A stretch of DNA of 59,542 bases from Chloroflexota bacterium. Lineage in GTDB: Bacteria; Chloroflexota; Limnocylindria; Limnocylindrales; CSP1-4. Location of the stretch: positions 8,943-68,484 of the forward strand of contig PLLE01000019.1 in NCBI GenBank assembly GCA_003141245.1, in the 5' to 3' direction. Of this stretch, positions 1 to 8,879 are shown one piece after another (position 1 is the stretch's first letter; each line of letters starts with the position of its first letter). A model generated the notes under the pieces. The model did no database searches. It saw only the letters and a program-made list of their open reading frames with translations, and was not told where the DNA came from. Made by a program: the position numbers and the translations under genes.

Positions 1-272
1 TGGGTCGGCTGCCAGCTCGGGCTCCAGAACTCGCCCGATTCATCGTCGCGCAGGTAGACGTAGCGCCCGCCCAGGTCCAGCGGCGCGTTGTTGTAGCGGT
101 AGCGGGTCAGGCGGCGCAGGCGGGCGTCGCGATAGAAGGAGTAGCCGCCGGCGGTGTTCGAGATGATGCCGAAGTACGCCTCGCTGCCCAGGTAGTTGAT
201 CCAGGGCAGGGGTGTGTCCGGACGGGTGATGACGTATTCGCGTCGCTCATCGTCGAAGTGACCGTAGCGCAC
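1..272 (-). CDS. GH94 (cellobiose/chitobiose phosphorylase family), N-terminal fragment
   Basis: Reading the minus strand from a GTG at 272 gives an uncut frame to the window edge (about 90 residues). It begins with a run like [20 protein letters not shown], then [27 protein letters not shown] and [22 protein letters not shown]. This is the conserved start of GH94 glycoside phosphorylases, which split beta-linked disaccharides such as cellobiose with phosphate to sugar-1-phosphate. The family is about 800 residues long, so the catalytic part lies outside the window and the exact substrate cannot be told. AGGAGAG lies just upstream of the GTG and supports the start. The gene is divergent from the membrane protein at 604, and the roughly 330 bp between them probably holds both promoters. 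Confidence 0.85.
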   Translation of the reverse strand, partial: MRYGHFDDERREYVITRPDTPLPWINYLGSEAYFGIISNTAGGYSFYRDARLRRLTRYRYNNAPLDLGGRYVYLRDDESGEFWSPSWQPT

Positions 273-603
273 GGCTCTCCTTTTGAAACTGCCGCTATAA
301 CTGCCGCTGACCGAGATACCGTCGCTCCCGGAGCCCGACCTCGGCCTTTCCGAGGCGACTGGGCGGCCGACGACCACGTGTGTGCAGGCGCCTGACGTGA
401 CGACCCAGCGCCCGGGCGCACATTACCATTCCCGCGCTCGGCGCCGCTCGACACTCGCCGAACTCGGGAGGGCAAACCGCCGACCAGCCTCGAGGCTCTG
501 ACGGTCTGCCCCGCCGTATGTCCTTTGGCACTTGGCCTCGACCGCATCGGGGTTGCGTAATGGCCCGGACGACGGGGGCCCCAAAGTCTCGCGGTGAGAA
601 CCG
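273..603. other. Divergent intergenic region
   Basis: This gap separates the divergent GH94 and zinc-ribbon/peptidase genes. Apart from the AGGAGAG ribosome site next to 272, I see no convincing gene, RNA fold or strong repeat. Open frames here have no family resemblance. It is probably the promoter region for both genes. Confidence 0.5.
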
Positions 604-3399
604 ATGATGCTAAGGACGTGTGCGGCTTGCGGTCAGCCGATGACTGCGACCGCGGCATTCTGTGGCAACTGCGGGCAGCCGGCTTGGCGTGCCTGCCCGC
701 GGTGCGGAGGCCCCACCGCCGAGGGGGCGCGCTGGTGCGGCACGTGCGGAGCGAACCTGGCCGGGTTCGCCGGGGTTCCGCCCGCCGCCCCGCCGCCGCT
801 CGCCGCCCCGCCGCCGCAGCCGACCGCTCCGCCGGCTCCACCCTACGTTCAGCCGGCTCCACCCTACGCTCAGCCGGCTCCACCCTACGCTCAGGCCGCC
901 CCGTCGGCGTACCTGGCTGCACGGGCGGCCCCGGTCGCGCGGGCGGCCGGCCGAGGTCTCTCGCGACGGGCGATGCTGCTCGCCGTTGCGGTCGCGGTCG
1001 CCGTGGGTGCGGCCGGAGGCGCGTGGTATCTCCAGCGCAGCAACAACGGCCAGGACAACCCCGCTGCCCCACCGGCCGCCAACTTCTCGCCGCTCCCCAA
1101 TGACCAGGCCGGGCCCATTCCCGCGGAACAGCCCATCACACCCGTGACCGGCCGGTTGACGCTCGGCGACCCAACGCCGCTCTTCTCGGGGTCCGTGGGC
1201 TCGGACGCGATCACACTCGCGCAATCGGGCTTCTCGCTCCAGTTCCCGGCCGGCTCGTTCAAGGCGACCGTGCCGGTGGCGGTGAGCCAGGCACCGATCA
1301 CGGCCCAGACCTTCGGCAAGCTGGTCACCCCGGTTACGCCCTTGTACCACGTGGATACCGGCGGAACCGAGCCGGCGACGCCCGTGACCGTCGTCCTGCC
1401 GATGCCCATCCCGGCCGGCTCGACCGCGATGGCCTTCTCGTACGACGACGCCACCGGAACTATCACGCCGCTGGCGCCGCAGGTGGAAGACCAGTCGAGC
1501 CTGACCGTGGTGGCGACGCACTTCTCGGACCTGTTCGGCGGGATCGTCGACAGCTCGCCGCTCCCGATTTTCGTCGACTCGGGTTTCCGGCCCGGCAAGG
1601 ACGACTGGGAGTTCACCAACTTCGGCTCGTACGCCGCCCCGGGCGGCCACTGCGACGGCCAGAGCATCTCGGCCCTCTGGTATTTCGTCGATCAGTATCG
1701 CAAGACCCACGCGCCGCGCCTCTACGGCACCTACGACAACAACGGCAACGCACCGAAGACGCCGAGCCTGTGGATGGACGACTCGTACGGCTACCGGCTC
1801 GCGTCGACCGTCCAGACCGACGCCTACGCCAACCCGTTCACGATCCAGTACTTCTCGAACATCCTGCACGACCCCGACGGGCGAAAGACGTACGAGACGT
1901 TCAAGGCCGCCATCGCCACCAGCGACGAACCGCAGCTCGTATGGATCGGGCGCGATGAGCGACACCTCGAGCACGCGATGATCGTGTATGCGGTCGAGTC
2001 CGATGCACTCCTGATCGCAGACCCCAACTACCCGGGAGAGCGCCGCTTCATCCCCTACGACGCCGCCAGCGGCACCCTCGGCCCATACCTGAGCGGCGAA
2101 AACGCCGCCCTCATCGCCTCCGGCGGCGAGGAGGTCTTTACCCGCTTCACCTATATACCGTGGCAATCGCGAGCCTCGGAGGATCGCCTCGCGGAGCTCT
2201 GGACCGACTTCAAGGACGGCAAGATCGGCAACGCCGTCTTCCCGATGGTCGGGATGGAGGTCTACGAGGCCGGCGAGGGCGGGGCCGACGGGCGGTGGAC
2301 GCCGCTGACGGACGGCTACGAGACGGCGGCGTCAAGCATTCGTCTCCGGATCACCACGGAATCCGCGCACGTGGGGCAGGGCGCTTTCGGGGTCTACCGC
2401 GATGCCACCGAGGTCTCGAACAGGCAGTTCGAGCGGACGGTCCAGCTGCAGCCCGGCAGCCAGACGCTGGGCTTCTCCATGTGGGCGTCGACTTGGAACT
2501 GGAACGACAAGGCTCCGCAGTGGAGCTATGTCGACTTCCAGCACTTCACCGTGATCAGTGGAGCGACAGGCGTGCAGGTAAGCGTCAGCCCGACGACCAT
2601 CACTGATCCGAGCGCCTTCCACACCCTCCTGATCGACCTCTCCAACATCCCATCGTCGGTCACGTCGTTCAGGACCGTCGTGGATTGGGGTGACGGCCGG
2701 GCGCCGCAGGTGCTTGCCAACCGCCGCCCGGATGCCGATGGCATGGCTCACGTCGTGATGACGAGCATCTACCCGCCGCCCAACGGTGGCAAGGACGTCA
2801 CCCAGATCACGGTCTCGTTCCAGGACGCGAACGGCAACCCGTTCACCTCTTGTCCGGAGTCAACCAGCGGGCAACCGTCAGGTGGATGCCGCAAGTGGCC
2901 GACCGTCCAGATCCCGGTGGTCCAGCCGAGCGGCGCGCCGTCCTTCGCCTCGGCGTCGATCTCGATCTGGATGGGCCACTGCTCGTTCTGCCTCGACTTC
3001 CGGCCCGGCAGGCCGATCCGGCTGGTCGCGGGCGAACCCGGCGTCTACACCGGCAGTCCCGATGACCTCGCCGCGATGGGGCTTGCCAGCCTCGATCTCC
3101 AGGTCGGCGACAACGGCCGCACGATCACGTCGCTCCGGGTCGTCAACGCCGACGACGCCGCCAACTGGTTCGTGCTGACGAACATCCCGATCACCGCGAC
3201 CATCACCGACCCGGCGGACCAGAAGGCCATGTCGCAGTTCTCGCTCGGCTCGTGGGGCGGCATCATGCCGCACCTGCAGTGGCAGGCGAACATCACCGTC
3301 GCGAACGGCACCCACGAGGTGGTGACCCAAGCGGACTGGATCGAGGATTCGTCCAGCGTCGGCCAGGAATTCCTGAACATCTACCTGAAGCGGCCTTAG
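604..3399 (+). CDS. Zinc-ribbon membrane protein with extracytoplasmic papain-like domain
   Basis: 931 residues. Residues 6-48 hold CxxC pairs (CAAC, CGNC, CPRC, CGTC), a double zinc ribbon at the cytoplasmic N-terminus. A Pro/Ala linker with three PAPPYxQ repeats follows (about 78-97), then one membrane segment (about 123-142). The remaining roughly 780 residues should be outside the cell. An Ig-like region near 180-310 is followed by GGHCDGQS with Cys350, then RHLEHA with His457 and IADPN with Asp473. That order and spacing fit a papain/C39-like Cys-His-Asp/Asn site. The C-terminal 350 residues look like beta-sandwich repeats. It could be a secreted cysteine peptidase or an adhesin; no substrate can be inferred. 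Start at the first of two adjacent ATGs, with GGTGAG upstream. The peptidase assignment is inferred from motif order only. Confidence 0.75.
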   Translation: MMLRTCAACGQPMTATAAFCGNCGQPAWRACPRCGGPTAEGARWCGTCGANLAGFAGVPPAAPPPLAAPPPQPTAPPAPPYVQPAPPYAQPAPPYAQAAPSAYLAARAAPVARAAGRGLSRRAMLLAVAVAVAVGAAGGAWYLQRSNNGQDNPAAPPAANFSPLPNDQAGPIPAEQPITPVTGRLTLGDPTPLFSGSVGSDAITLAQSGFSLQFPAGSFKATVPVAVSQAPITAQTFGKLVTPVTPLYHVDTGGTEPATPVTVVLPMPIPAGSTAMAFSYDDATGTITPLAPQVEDQSSLTVVATHFSDLFGGIVDSSPLPIFVDSGFRPGKDDWEFTNFGSYAAPGGHCDGQSISALWYFVDQYRKTHAPRLYGTYDNNGNAPKTPSLWMDDSYGYRLASTVQTDAYANPFTIQYFSNILHDPDGRKTYETFKAAIATSDEPQLVWIGRDERHLEHAMIVYAVESDALLIADPNYPGERRFIPYDAASGTLGPYLSGENAALIASGGEEVFTRFTYIPWQSRASEDRLAELWTDFKDGKIGNAVFPMVGMEVYEAGEGGADGRWTPLTDGYETAASSIRLRITTESAHVGQGAFGVYRDATEVSNRQFERTVQLQPGSQTLGFSMWASTWNWNDKAPQWSYVDFQHFTVISGATGVQVSVSPTTITDPSAFHTLLIDLSNIPSSVTSFRTVVDWGDGRAPQVLANRRPDADGMAHVVMTSIYPPPNGGKDVTQITVSFQDANGNPFTSCPESTSGQPSGGCRKWPTVQIPVVQPSGAPSFASASISIWMGHCSFCLDFRPGRPIRLVAGEPGVYTGSPDDLAAMGLASLDLQVGDNGRTITSLRVVNADDAANWFVLTNIPITATITDPADQKAMSQFSLGSWGGIMPHLQWQANITVANGTHEVVTQADWIEDSSSVGQEFLNIYLKRP
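832..894 (+). repeat. 21-bp in-frame tandem repeat, 3 copies
   Basis: Three 21-bp units start at 832, 853 and 874 and encode PAPPYVQ, PAPPYAQ, PAPPYAQ in the linker of the zinc-ribbon membrane protein. They differ by a single base, which suggests recent slippage expansion. Confidence 0.9.
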
Positions 3400-3440
3400 G
3401 CTGGACCACCGTCACCTTGGAACGAGCAGGAGTCGGGATC

Positions 3441-3911
3441 ATGAAGCGTTCCAGCATCGTCTCCGCGGTAGTGGCAGCCGCGCTGCTGGCCTCGGCCTGC
3501 AGCTCGAGCTCCAGCACCCAGGCACCTGGCCCGACGAGCGGGCCAACCCCGGCTCCGACGACCGCGACCGTGCCGCCCCCGCCCACGAGCTTCACGGCAA
3601 CCATGGCCAATGGCTCAATGCCGTGCCCCAGCGCATCATCCGACTCCTGCAAGCGGACCGACCTCACCTGGCAGTACGGGTCCGCGAACGTGACCGGTTT
3701 CCGGATCTACGTGGCGTCGATCGCCGGGCTCGACCCCAACGCCAAGTGCGCCGACGCCGTCCAGAATGCCGGTCTCGCAATTGCGGTCGGGTCGAGCGCC
3801 AGGACCGCCAGCTACTACTGGCCCATTTCGACCGGGGTGGCGTACTGCTACTGGATTACTGCGGTCAGCGACGCGGGTGAGTCCGCCAAGGTCGCGGTGA
3901 ACCACCAGTAG
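3441..3911 (+). CDS. Fibronectin-III-like lipoprotein
   Basis: 156 residues. The N-terminus MKRSSIVSAVVAAALLASAC is a lipoprotein signal with lipobox LASAC (Cys20). A Ser/Pro/Thr linker is followed by one domain of about 100 residues (LTWQYGSANVTGFRIYVAS ... YCYWITAVSDAGESAKV) that reads like a fibronectin type III fold. Paired cysteines in the domain could form disulfides. An open frame extends upstream, but the ATG at 3441 is chosen because it begins a perfect signal peptide. Probably a surface-bound binding or spacer protein. It is followed at once by a truncated relative (3929-4075). Confidence 0.8.
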   Translation: MKRSSIVSAVVAAALLASACSSSSSTQAPGPTSGPTPAPTTATVPPPPTSFTATMANGSMPCPSASSDSCKRTDLTWQYGSANVTGFRIYVASIAGLDPNAKCADAVQNAGLAIAVGSSARTASYYWPISTGVAYCYWITAVSDAGESAKVAVNHQ

Positions 3912-3928
3912 TACCAGAGAGGAAGCAA

Positions 3929-4075
3929 GTGGATCGCTTCGATACCGTGGGCGCCGCCAACTGCTTCTGGATCAGCTCCGTCAGCCCCGGCGGTGAATCG
4001 GCCAGAGTTGGTGCCGCGGGCCAGCATCAGGGCAGTCGTCTCGACGATCCGTCTTCTGACCACCCGGAGCATTGA
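3929..4075 (+). pseudogene. Remnant of a second Fn3-like lipoprotein
   Basis: A GTG with a good ribosome site (GAGAGGAAG) opens a 48-codon frame. It contains GAANCFWISSVSPGGESARVG, which aligns with GVAYCYWITAVSDAGESAKV at the end of the preceding lipoprotein. The signal peptide and most of the domain are missing, as if a tandem copy had lost its middle by an internal deletion while keeping the start region and 3' end. The stop at 4073-4075 lies just before the ribosome site of the Kelch gene. It could still be translated as a short peptide and keep the next gene coupled. Confidence 0.6.
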
Positions 4076-4084
4076 GGAGAGGGC

Positions 4085-5110
4085 ATGAGCGTGGCGCAGT
4101 CTCGTCGTGGTGCGGCCTTTCGGGCCATCGGCCTCGGCCTGGCCGGCCTCGTGGTCGCCACCTCGCTCGTCGGCTGCTGGTGGAAATCGGCCACGCCAAA
4201 GCCGGGCCGAGAGCTCCACACCGCCACCCTGCTCTCCGACGGCCGCGTCCTGATCGCCGGAGGAAACAACCAGAACATTCCCGGGATTCTCTCTTCGGCC
4301 GAGCTGTACGACCCCAAGACCGGCACCTTCAGCCCGACCGGCTCGATGGGCACCGCTCGCGAGGGGCACACCGCGACGCTACTAGCCGACGGCCGCGTTC
4401 TCGTCGCTGGGGGACGGAATGTCAATGACGCGAGCGACTGGTCCTATCTCTCTTCGGCCGAGCTGTATGACCCCCAGACCGGCACCTTCAGCCCGACCGG
4501 CTCGATGGCTACCGCCCGCGACCTCCAGACCGCCACGCTGTTGTCCGACGGCCGCGTCCTGATCGCCGGAGGCTACGCTGGCGCCAACTCCCTTTCCTCA
4601 GCCGAGTTGTATGACCCGGCGACCGGCACCTTCAGCCTCACCGGCCCGATGGCCTACGTCCGCTACCGCCACACCGCCACCCTGTTGTCCGACGGCCGCG
4701 TCCTGATCGCCGGCGGCAGCGACTCCGATGGCCGCACCTTCATTTACCCAGCCGAGTTGTACGACCCCAAGACCGGCACCTTCAGCCCTACCGGCTCGAT
4801 GGGAACCGCACGAACCGACTTCACCGCCACACGTCTCGCCGACGGCCGCGTCCTGGTCGCCGGAGGAGATGATGGTTGGGACTTCCAGGCCTCGGCTGAG
4901 CTGTACGACCCGAAGACCGGCATGTTCAGTCCGACAGGCTCGATGACTACCGTCAGGATGCTCCACACCGCCGCGCTGCTCTCCGACGGCCGCGTGCTCA
5001 TCGCCGGAGGCAACGATGGCTCCCCAGCTGATCTTGCCTCGGCCGAGCTGTACGACCCGAAGACCGCCACTTTCAGCCTCACCGGCCCGATGGCTGCCAC
5101 ATCTCCATAG
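4085..5110 (+). CDS. Kelch-repeat lipoprotein
   Basis: 341 residues. Signal peptide with lipobox SLVGC, then about six Kelch-type blade repeats of roughly 48-52 residues. Each has the pattern HTATLLSDGRVLIAGG ... SSAELYDPKTGTFSPTGSM. Such repeats build a beta-propeller, here probably displayed on the outer face of the membrane. A ribosome site (GAGGAGAGG) precedes the ATG. The protein ends abruptly after the start of another blade (LTGPMAATSP). A continuation, ISIAGGGDGKG, is readable in another frame from 5101, so the last blade seems lost by a small deletion or frameshift. No ligand can be named. Confidence 0.85.
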   Translation: MSVAQSRRGAAFRAIGLGLAGLVVATSLVGCWWKSATPKPGRELHTATLLSDGRVLIAGGNNQNIPGILSSAELYDPKTGTFSPTGSMGTAREGHTATLLADGRVLVAGGRNVNDASDWSYLSSAELYDPQTGTFSPTGSMATARDLQTATLLSDGRVLIAGGYAGANSLSSAELYDPATGTFSLTGPMAYVRYRHTATLLSDGRVLIAGGSDSDGRTFIYPAELYDPKTGTFSPTGSMGTARTDFTATRLADGRVLVAGGDDGWDFQASAELYDPKTGMFSPTGSMTTVRMLHTAALLSDGRVLIAGGNDGSPADLASAELYDPKTATFSLTGPMAATSP

Positions 5111-5155
5111 CAGGAGGCGGCGACGGCAAGGGCCAGGATTGCAGGAGGGTTCGAC

Positions 5156-5632
5156 ATGACTCTGCCAACTGGATGGATGCAGCCGCCCGCTCCGGGGCCG
5201 GGTGACGCCTGGGCCCGGCGGCCTCAGCTCGAGCCTGCCCCGGGCGTCGTGTTCGGCGGTTTCTGGATCCGCTTCGTCGCCTACTACGTCGATGCCGCCC
5301 TGGTCGAGATCATCGTGATAGCTCTGGTCCTGGCCTTCATCCCAAGCATCGCCGGGATGTTGCTCGTTAGCATGATCGTCATGCCGGCCTACTTCATCGG
5401 ATTCTGGGCAACGACCGGTCAGACGATCGGGATGATGCCCTTTCGTCTGCGGGTGGTCCGCAACTCCGACGGCGGCAGGATCGGCTTCGGCGGCGCTGTC
5501 CTTCGTCTGGTTGGTTTCTCTATCGCGACCCTACCGCTCTACCTCGGCCTGATCTGGGTCGCGTTCGACTCGCGCAAGCGCGGGTGGCACGACCGCATCG
5601 CCGGCAGCGTCGTCATTCGGAGAACTCGCTGA
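5156..5632 (+). CDS. RDD family membrane protein
   Basis: 158 residues with a Pro-rich N-terminus and three or four hydrophobic segments (about 36-58, 62-84, 115-135). FWIRFVAYYVDAALVE matches the opening Arg...Asp pair of RDD proteins, followed by GQTIGMMPFRLRVV and a final DSRKRGWHDRIAGSVVI. The last two are strongly family-typical (TxGKxxxxLRVV and R.xWHDxxAxTxVV). RDD proteins are small membrane proteins of mostly unknown role; a few act in cation transport. AGGAGGG six bases before the ATG fixes the start. Confidence 0.85.
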   Translation: MTLPTGWMQPPAPGPGDAWARRPQLEPAPGVVFGGFWIRFVAYYVDAALVEIIVIALVLAFIPSIAGMLLVSMIVMPAYFIGFWATTGQTIGMMPFRLRVVRNSDGGRIGFGGAVLRLVGFSIATLPLYLGLIWVAFDSRKRGWHDRIAGSVVIRRTR

Positions 5633-5767
5633 GCGCGTACGCGGGTGGGCCCGTCGTTTCCCGAAGGCGCCCTCCCCCTAGACTGAACCCTTAAGGGCAC
5701 CCGACTCGAATACATAGCGTCTGGCGTTGACGACGGTTGACCGTCACAGTCCGCATGGAGGGGTCCG

Positions 5768-6679
5768 ATGAGAGTCACGAACAGAAGCCTGGCCGTTCTG
5801 CCTCTGGTTGTCCTTGTTGGCCTGAGCTTGGCCGCTTGTTCCGCTTCCTCGAGCGATGCGGGTCCGGCCCAGCCGGTTCGGTTTACCGCAGCCGGCGGCA
5901 AAGATCTGGGGGCTCTCCCGACCGCTGCTCCCGCGGCCAGCGCCGCAGCCGCGCCTCTGGCCGGTGCGCAGACGCTGATCATCAAGACCGGGCAATTGGA
6001 CATGCAGGTTTCCAACCCCGAGGCTTCGGCGGCCCAGTCCAACGGCATCGTCGGGGCGGCCGGCGGGTATGTATCGGCCTCAGGGCGCTCCGGCGATGCC
6101 GATACGTTGGTCATCTCGGTCACCTATCGAATCCCGGTGGCCAAATGGGATGCGACGCTAGCTTCCATCCATGGCGCCAACGGCGGCGGCACGCTGAAGA
6201 TCCTCAATGAGCAGATCCAGACCCAGGACGTCACGGCATCGGCAGTGGACCTGGACGCGCGCTTGACCAACCTGCGCGCCACCGAACAGGCGCTTCTGGC
6301 CATCATGATCAAAGCGACCACCATCACCGACACCTTGGCGGTTCAGGCCCAGCTCACCACAGTCCAGGGGCAGATCGAGGAACTCCAGGCCCAGCGCAAC
6401 CAGTTAGGCGACCAGGCGGCTTTCAGCACGCTGACGGTGCAGTTCGAGGCGACCCCGAACACACAGACCACCAGCGCGACGACGGGCTGGAATCTCAACG
6501 GCACCGTTGACGATGCCACCGCGACCCTGGTCAAGATCGGCCAGGATCTCGCTTCCCTGGGGGTTTGGCTGGTCATCGTCGGGCTGCCGGTCGGCCTCGG
6601 GCTCTTCATTCTGCTCTTGGTCTATCGGTTGTTCCGAAGAATTCGGCGTCGGCCGGCTGAACCGCCCAAGACTGCTTGA
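5768..6679 (+). CDS. DUF4349 lipoprotein
   Basis: 303 residues. The signal peptide ends in lipobox SLAAC (Cys24). The DUF4349 domain covers about 70-235: LIIKTGQLDMQV, GGYVSASG, VTYRIPVAKWDATLASI, then a helical stretch with TDTLAVQAQLTTVQGQIEELQAQR and the closing STLTVQFEA. One C-terminal membrane segment (about 265-285) is followed by a basic tail (RLFRRIRRR), so the protein would be anchored at both ends. DUF4349 proteins are envelope proteins without a settled function. A strong ribosome site (GGAGGGG) precedes the ATG. Confidence 0.85.
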   Translation: MRVTNRSLAVLPLVVLVGLSLAACSASSSDAGPAQPVRFTAAGGKDLGALPTAAPAASAAAAPLAGAQTLIIKTGQLDMQVSNPEASAAQSNGIVGAAGGYVSASGRSGDADTLVISVTYRIPVAKWDATLASIHGANGGGTLKILNEQIQTQDVTASAVDLDARLTNLRATEQALLAIMIKATTITDTLAVQAQLTTVQGQIEELQAQRNQLGDQAAFSTLTVQFEATPNTQTTSATTGWNLNGTVDDATATLVKIGQDLASLGVWLVIVGLPVGLGLFILLLVYRLFRRIRRRPAEPPKTA

Positions 6680-7020
6680 TCCTTCCGGAAGGAGCCGTAT
6701 CCGCTCAGCGGCCACCCGGTGAGCCTAATCCCACCGTTGGGGGCCGGCGTGCGGTAGATCGCCCAGCCGAGTAGATGATCTCGATAAGGGCCGCGATGCC
6801 CATGAGACGATGTTTGCGTCGTGTCGGCGGGCTGGACCAAAGCTTGGCGGGCCAGAGACGTCCAACGCTAGGGCGATCGCGCTTCCGACCGCTGTCCGTC
6901 GCGCGATCCTGCTCAGGTGCCGTGCTCGCGCTCTGTCGTGCGGCTAGGGTCTGAATCGCTATCCGAATGGCGGCGGATCGCGACAGGCCGTCCGCCAGAC
7001 CACACCGCCAGTCGAGTTGA
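6680..7020. other. Intergenic region without a recognised gene
   Basis: Nothing here reads as a conserved protein on either strand. A short perfect palindrome (CCTTCCGGAAGG, 6681-6692) follows the DUF4349 stop and may weakly terminate transcription. The region may be decayed sequence, because a headless coding fragment follows it. Confidence 0.4.
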
Positions 7021-7170
7021 CGAAAGGCGTACAAGAACGCGATTTCCGATGCCCTGGCCGACCTCGGAGACGCTGAGCAGATCCGGGGCCTGTTCATCGG
7101 CTTCCAGCGATACCTCTACGAGGCCAGCGGGCGGATGGCGTCCGGGGCAGCTCTACCGGCAGGAAACTGA
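7021..7170 (+). pseudogene. Headless C-terminal coding fragment
   Basis: From the stop at 7018-7020 an open frame runs to a TGA at 7168-7170 with no start codon. It reads AYKNAISDALADLGDAEQI then RGLFIGFQRYLYEASGRMA, with natural composition (amphipathic helices, typical codon bias). It looks like the end of a protein whose front was deleted. I do not recognise the family. Confidence 0.35.
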
Positions 7171-7326
7171 GTCTGGCTTCGGGCTCGCACGACGGCCCGC
7201 CCACGATGAGCACAGGTAGTATCGACATGGTGGTGCGCTAGGATGCACGTCGGGGGCACGCCAGCCGAGCATGGCCAACCTGCGTAGCCAAGTCTTCGCG
7301 CCCGGCGCACGAGGAGTGATGCCGTT

Positions 7327-8103
7327 GTGAGCTCAATCGTCGTCGATATCCACGATCAGGTCGCCTGGATCACCCTCGTCAGTCCGCCGGTCAACGCCCT
7401 GAGCATGACCCTGATCGATGAGCTCTCCGCGGCCCTCGTCGCCCACCAGCCACCCGAGGTGCGGGTAGTCATCATCCGCGCCGCGCCTGGTGCCCGGGTC
7501 TTCTCAGCGGGCCACGACGTCCGCGAACTGCCCACCAACGGGCGCGACCCCCTCACTTACAACGATCCATTGCGCAAGGTCATCCGCAACGTCGAGAACC
7601 ACCCGGCACCGATCATCGCCATGGTTGAAGGCTCGGTCTGGGGCGGCGCATGCGAGCTGGTCCTCTCGTGCGACCTCGTTGTGGCCGGCGTCGATGCGAC
7701 GTTCGCCCTGACTCCGGCCCGCCTGGGAGTTCCGTACAACCTGTCGGGCACCCTCAATCTCATGAAGGTTGCCGACATGCACTTCGTGAAGGAGATGTTG
7801 TTCGCGGCCCGGCCAGTCCGAGCAGATCGGATGGCCGCGTACGGGGTCGTGAACGCCGTTGTCCCGACCGACGAGCTCGAGCAGACGACCGCCAGCCTGG
7901 CCGCCGATATCGCCTCGTCGTCGCCGCTCGTCCACCGGATCATGAAAGAGGAGTTGCGGGTCCTGGCGAACGCCCACCCGCTCACGCCCGAGGCGTATGA
8001 GCGCATCCAGGCGCTCCGCCGCGAGGTCTATGACAGCGACGACTACCAGGAAGGGATCCGGGCCTTCCTCGAGAAGCGGCGCCCAATCTTCCGGGGGTCA
8101 TAG
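7327..8103 (+). CDS. scpB: Methylmalonyl-CoA decarboxylase (crotonase family)
   Basis: 258 residues, close to the 261 of Escherichia coli ScpB. Family landmarks align from end to end: VFSAGHDVRELPTNGRDPL with His63, MVEGSVWGGACEL (oxyanion hole loop), LTPARLGVPYNLSG with Tyr136, and the C-terminal EAYERIQALRREVYDSDDYQEGIRAFLEKRRP. His63 and Tyr136 match the His/Tyr pair of the E. coli enzyme (His66, Tyr140). It converts methylmalonyl-CoA to propionyl-CoA and CO2 in the cytoplasm. The GTG start has GAGGAG upstream. Methylmalonyl-CoA mutase accessory genes lie 4 kb away (11516-13058), so a linked pathway is likely. A generic enoyl-CoA hydratase is the alternative, but the long specific matches favour ScpB. 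Confidence 0.88.
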   Translation: MSSIVVDIHDQVAWITLVSPPVNALSMTLIDELSAALVAHQPPEVRVVIIRAAPGARVFSAGHDVRELPTNGRDPLTYNDPLRKVIRNVENHPAPIIAMVEGSVWGGACELVLSCDLVVAGVDATFALTPARLGVPYNLSGTLNLMKVADMHFVKEMLFAARPVRADRMAAYGVVNAVVPTDELEQTTASLAADIASSSPLVHRIMKEELRVLANAHPLTPEAYERIQALRREVYDSDDYQEGIRAFLEKRRPIFRGS

Positions 8104-8281
8104 GCCGCACTCGGGTCGATCCCGATCCTTCTGTGACCGGACACGATCCGGCGATAGCGACGGGACGAACCGGGCCGTAGTCGCGCTGGCGCGGCGGCAC
8201 CCACTCCAGGATCCCCGCGGCCCACAGGCGATAATGGGTGCCCGCATCCGGCGGCGTCTCAAGAAGCTTCTAGGAGCAAAG

Positions 8282-8644
8282 ATGGTCCCGAAACCGAACC
8301 CCGAAGCTAACAGCGACGCAGACCAGCCTATCGCCTGGCGCGCCGTGCCAGAGGACACAGCGGTGCGGTCGGACGGCCAGCAGGTGGGAACGCTGTATGA
8401 CCTCCTGGGGTCCGACGAAGAGGACATCTTCCACGGCATCGTCGTGCAGCTCCGGTCGGGGTCGCGCCGCGTCTTCGTGCCGGCCGACGACGTGATCTTG
8501 ATCACGGCCTCGCACGTCGATGTATCCCTCAGCGCAGGCGAGATCGGTGCGCTGCCGGAGCACACCGAAGAGCGCCAGTTCGAGCTGGGGATGGTCGGGC
8601 ACCTTCGCAAGCACCTGGGATGGGTGAAGGAAGAGGACCGCTGA
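8282..8644 (+). CDS. PRC-barrel-like protein
   Basis: 120 residues. The stretch WRAVPEDTAVRSDGQQVGTLYDLLGSDEEDIFHGIVV...FVPADDVILI resembles a PRC-barrel: a small beta-barrel with a V...DG..VG.. turn and a final FVPADDV strand. The C-terminus (EERQFELGMVGHLRKHLGW) is helical. Such domains bind partner proteins, RNA or photosynthetic reaction centres; here a stress or storage role is only a guess. The frame extends upstream, but ATG 8282 has CTAGGAG nearby, whereas the in-frame ATG at 8234 has none. Confidence 0.7.
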   Translation: MVPKPNPEANSDADQPIAWRAVPEDTAVRSDGQQVGTLYDLLGSDEEDIFHGIVVQLRSGSRRVFVPADDVILITASHVDVSLSAGEIGALPEHTEERQFELGMVGHLRKHLGWVKEEDR

Positions 8645-8879
8645 GACAACTGGCCTCAGGAGCCGGCCGATGTGGGGATTGGGCCGATCACCGTCGCTGG
8701 GGCGAGGTCTGTCGCCGAGGGTTCTTGCCAGGTCCGGCACGACCAGGTCATGGTGTGGGGCCCGCGGACTGTGGCCTCACCGCGATCCGACATGCTGCGT
8801 AGGAGGTCTGGCTCCAACTGAGGACGGTAAGGGTGGCCACGGCAGATCGACTGCCTCGGGCGCGTATGCTTCTACGCAG

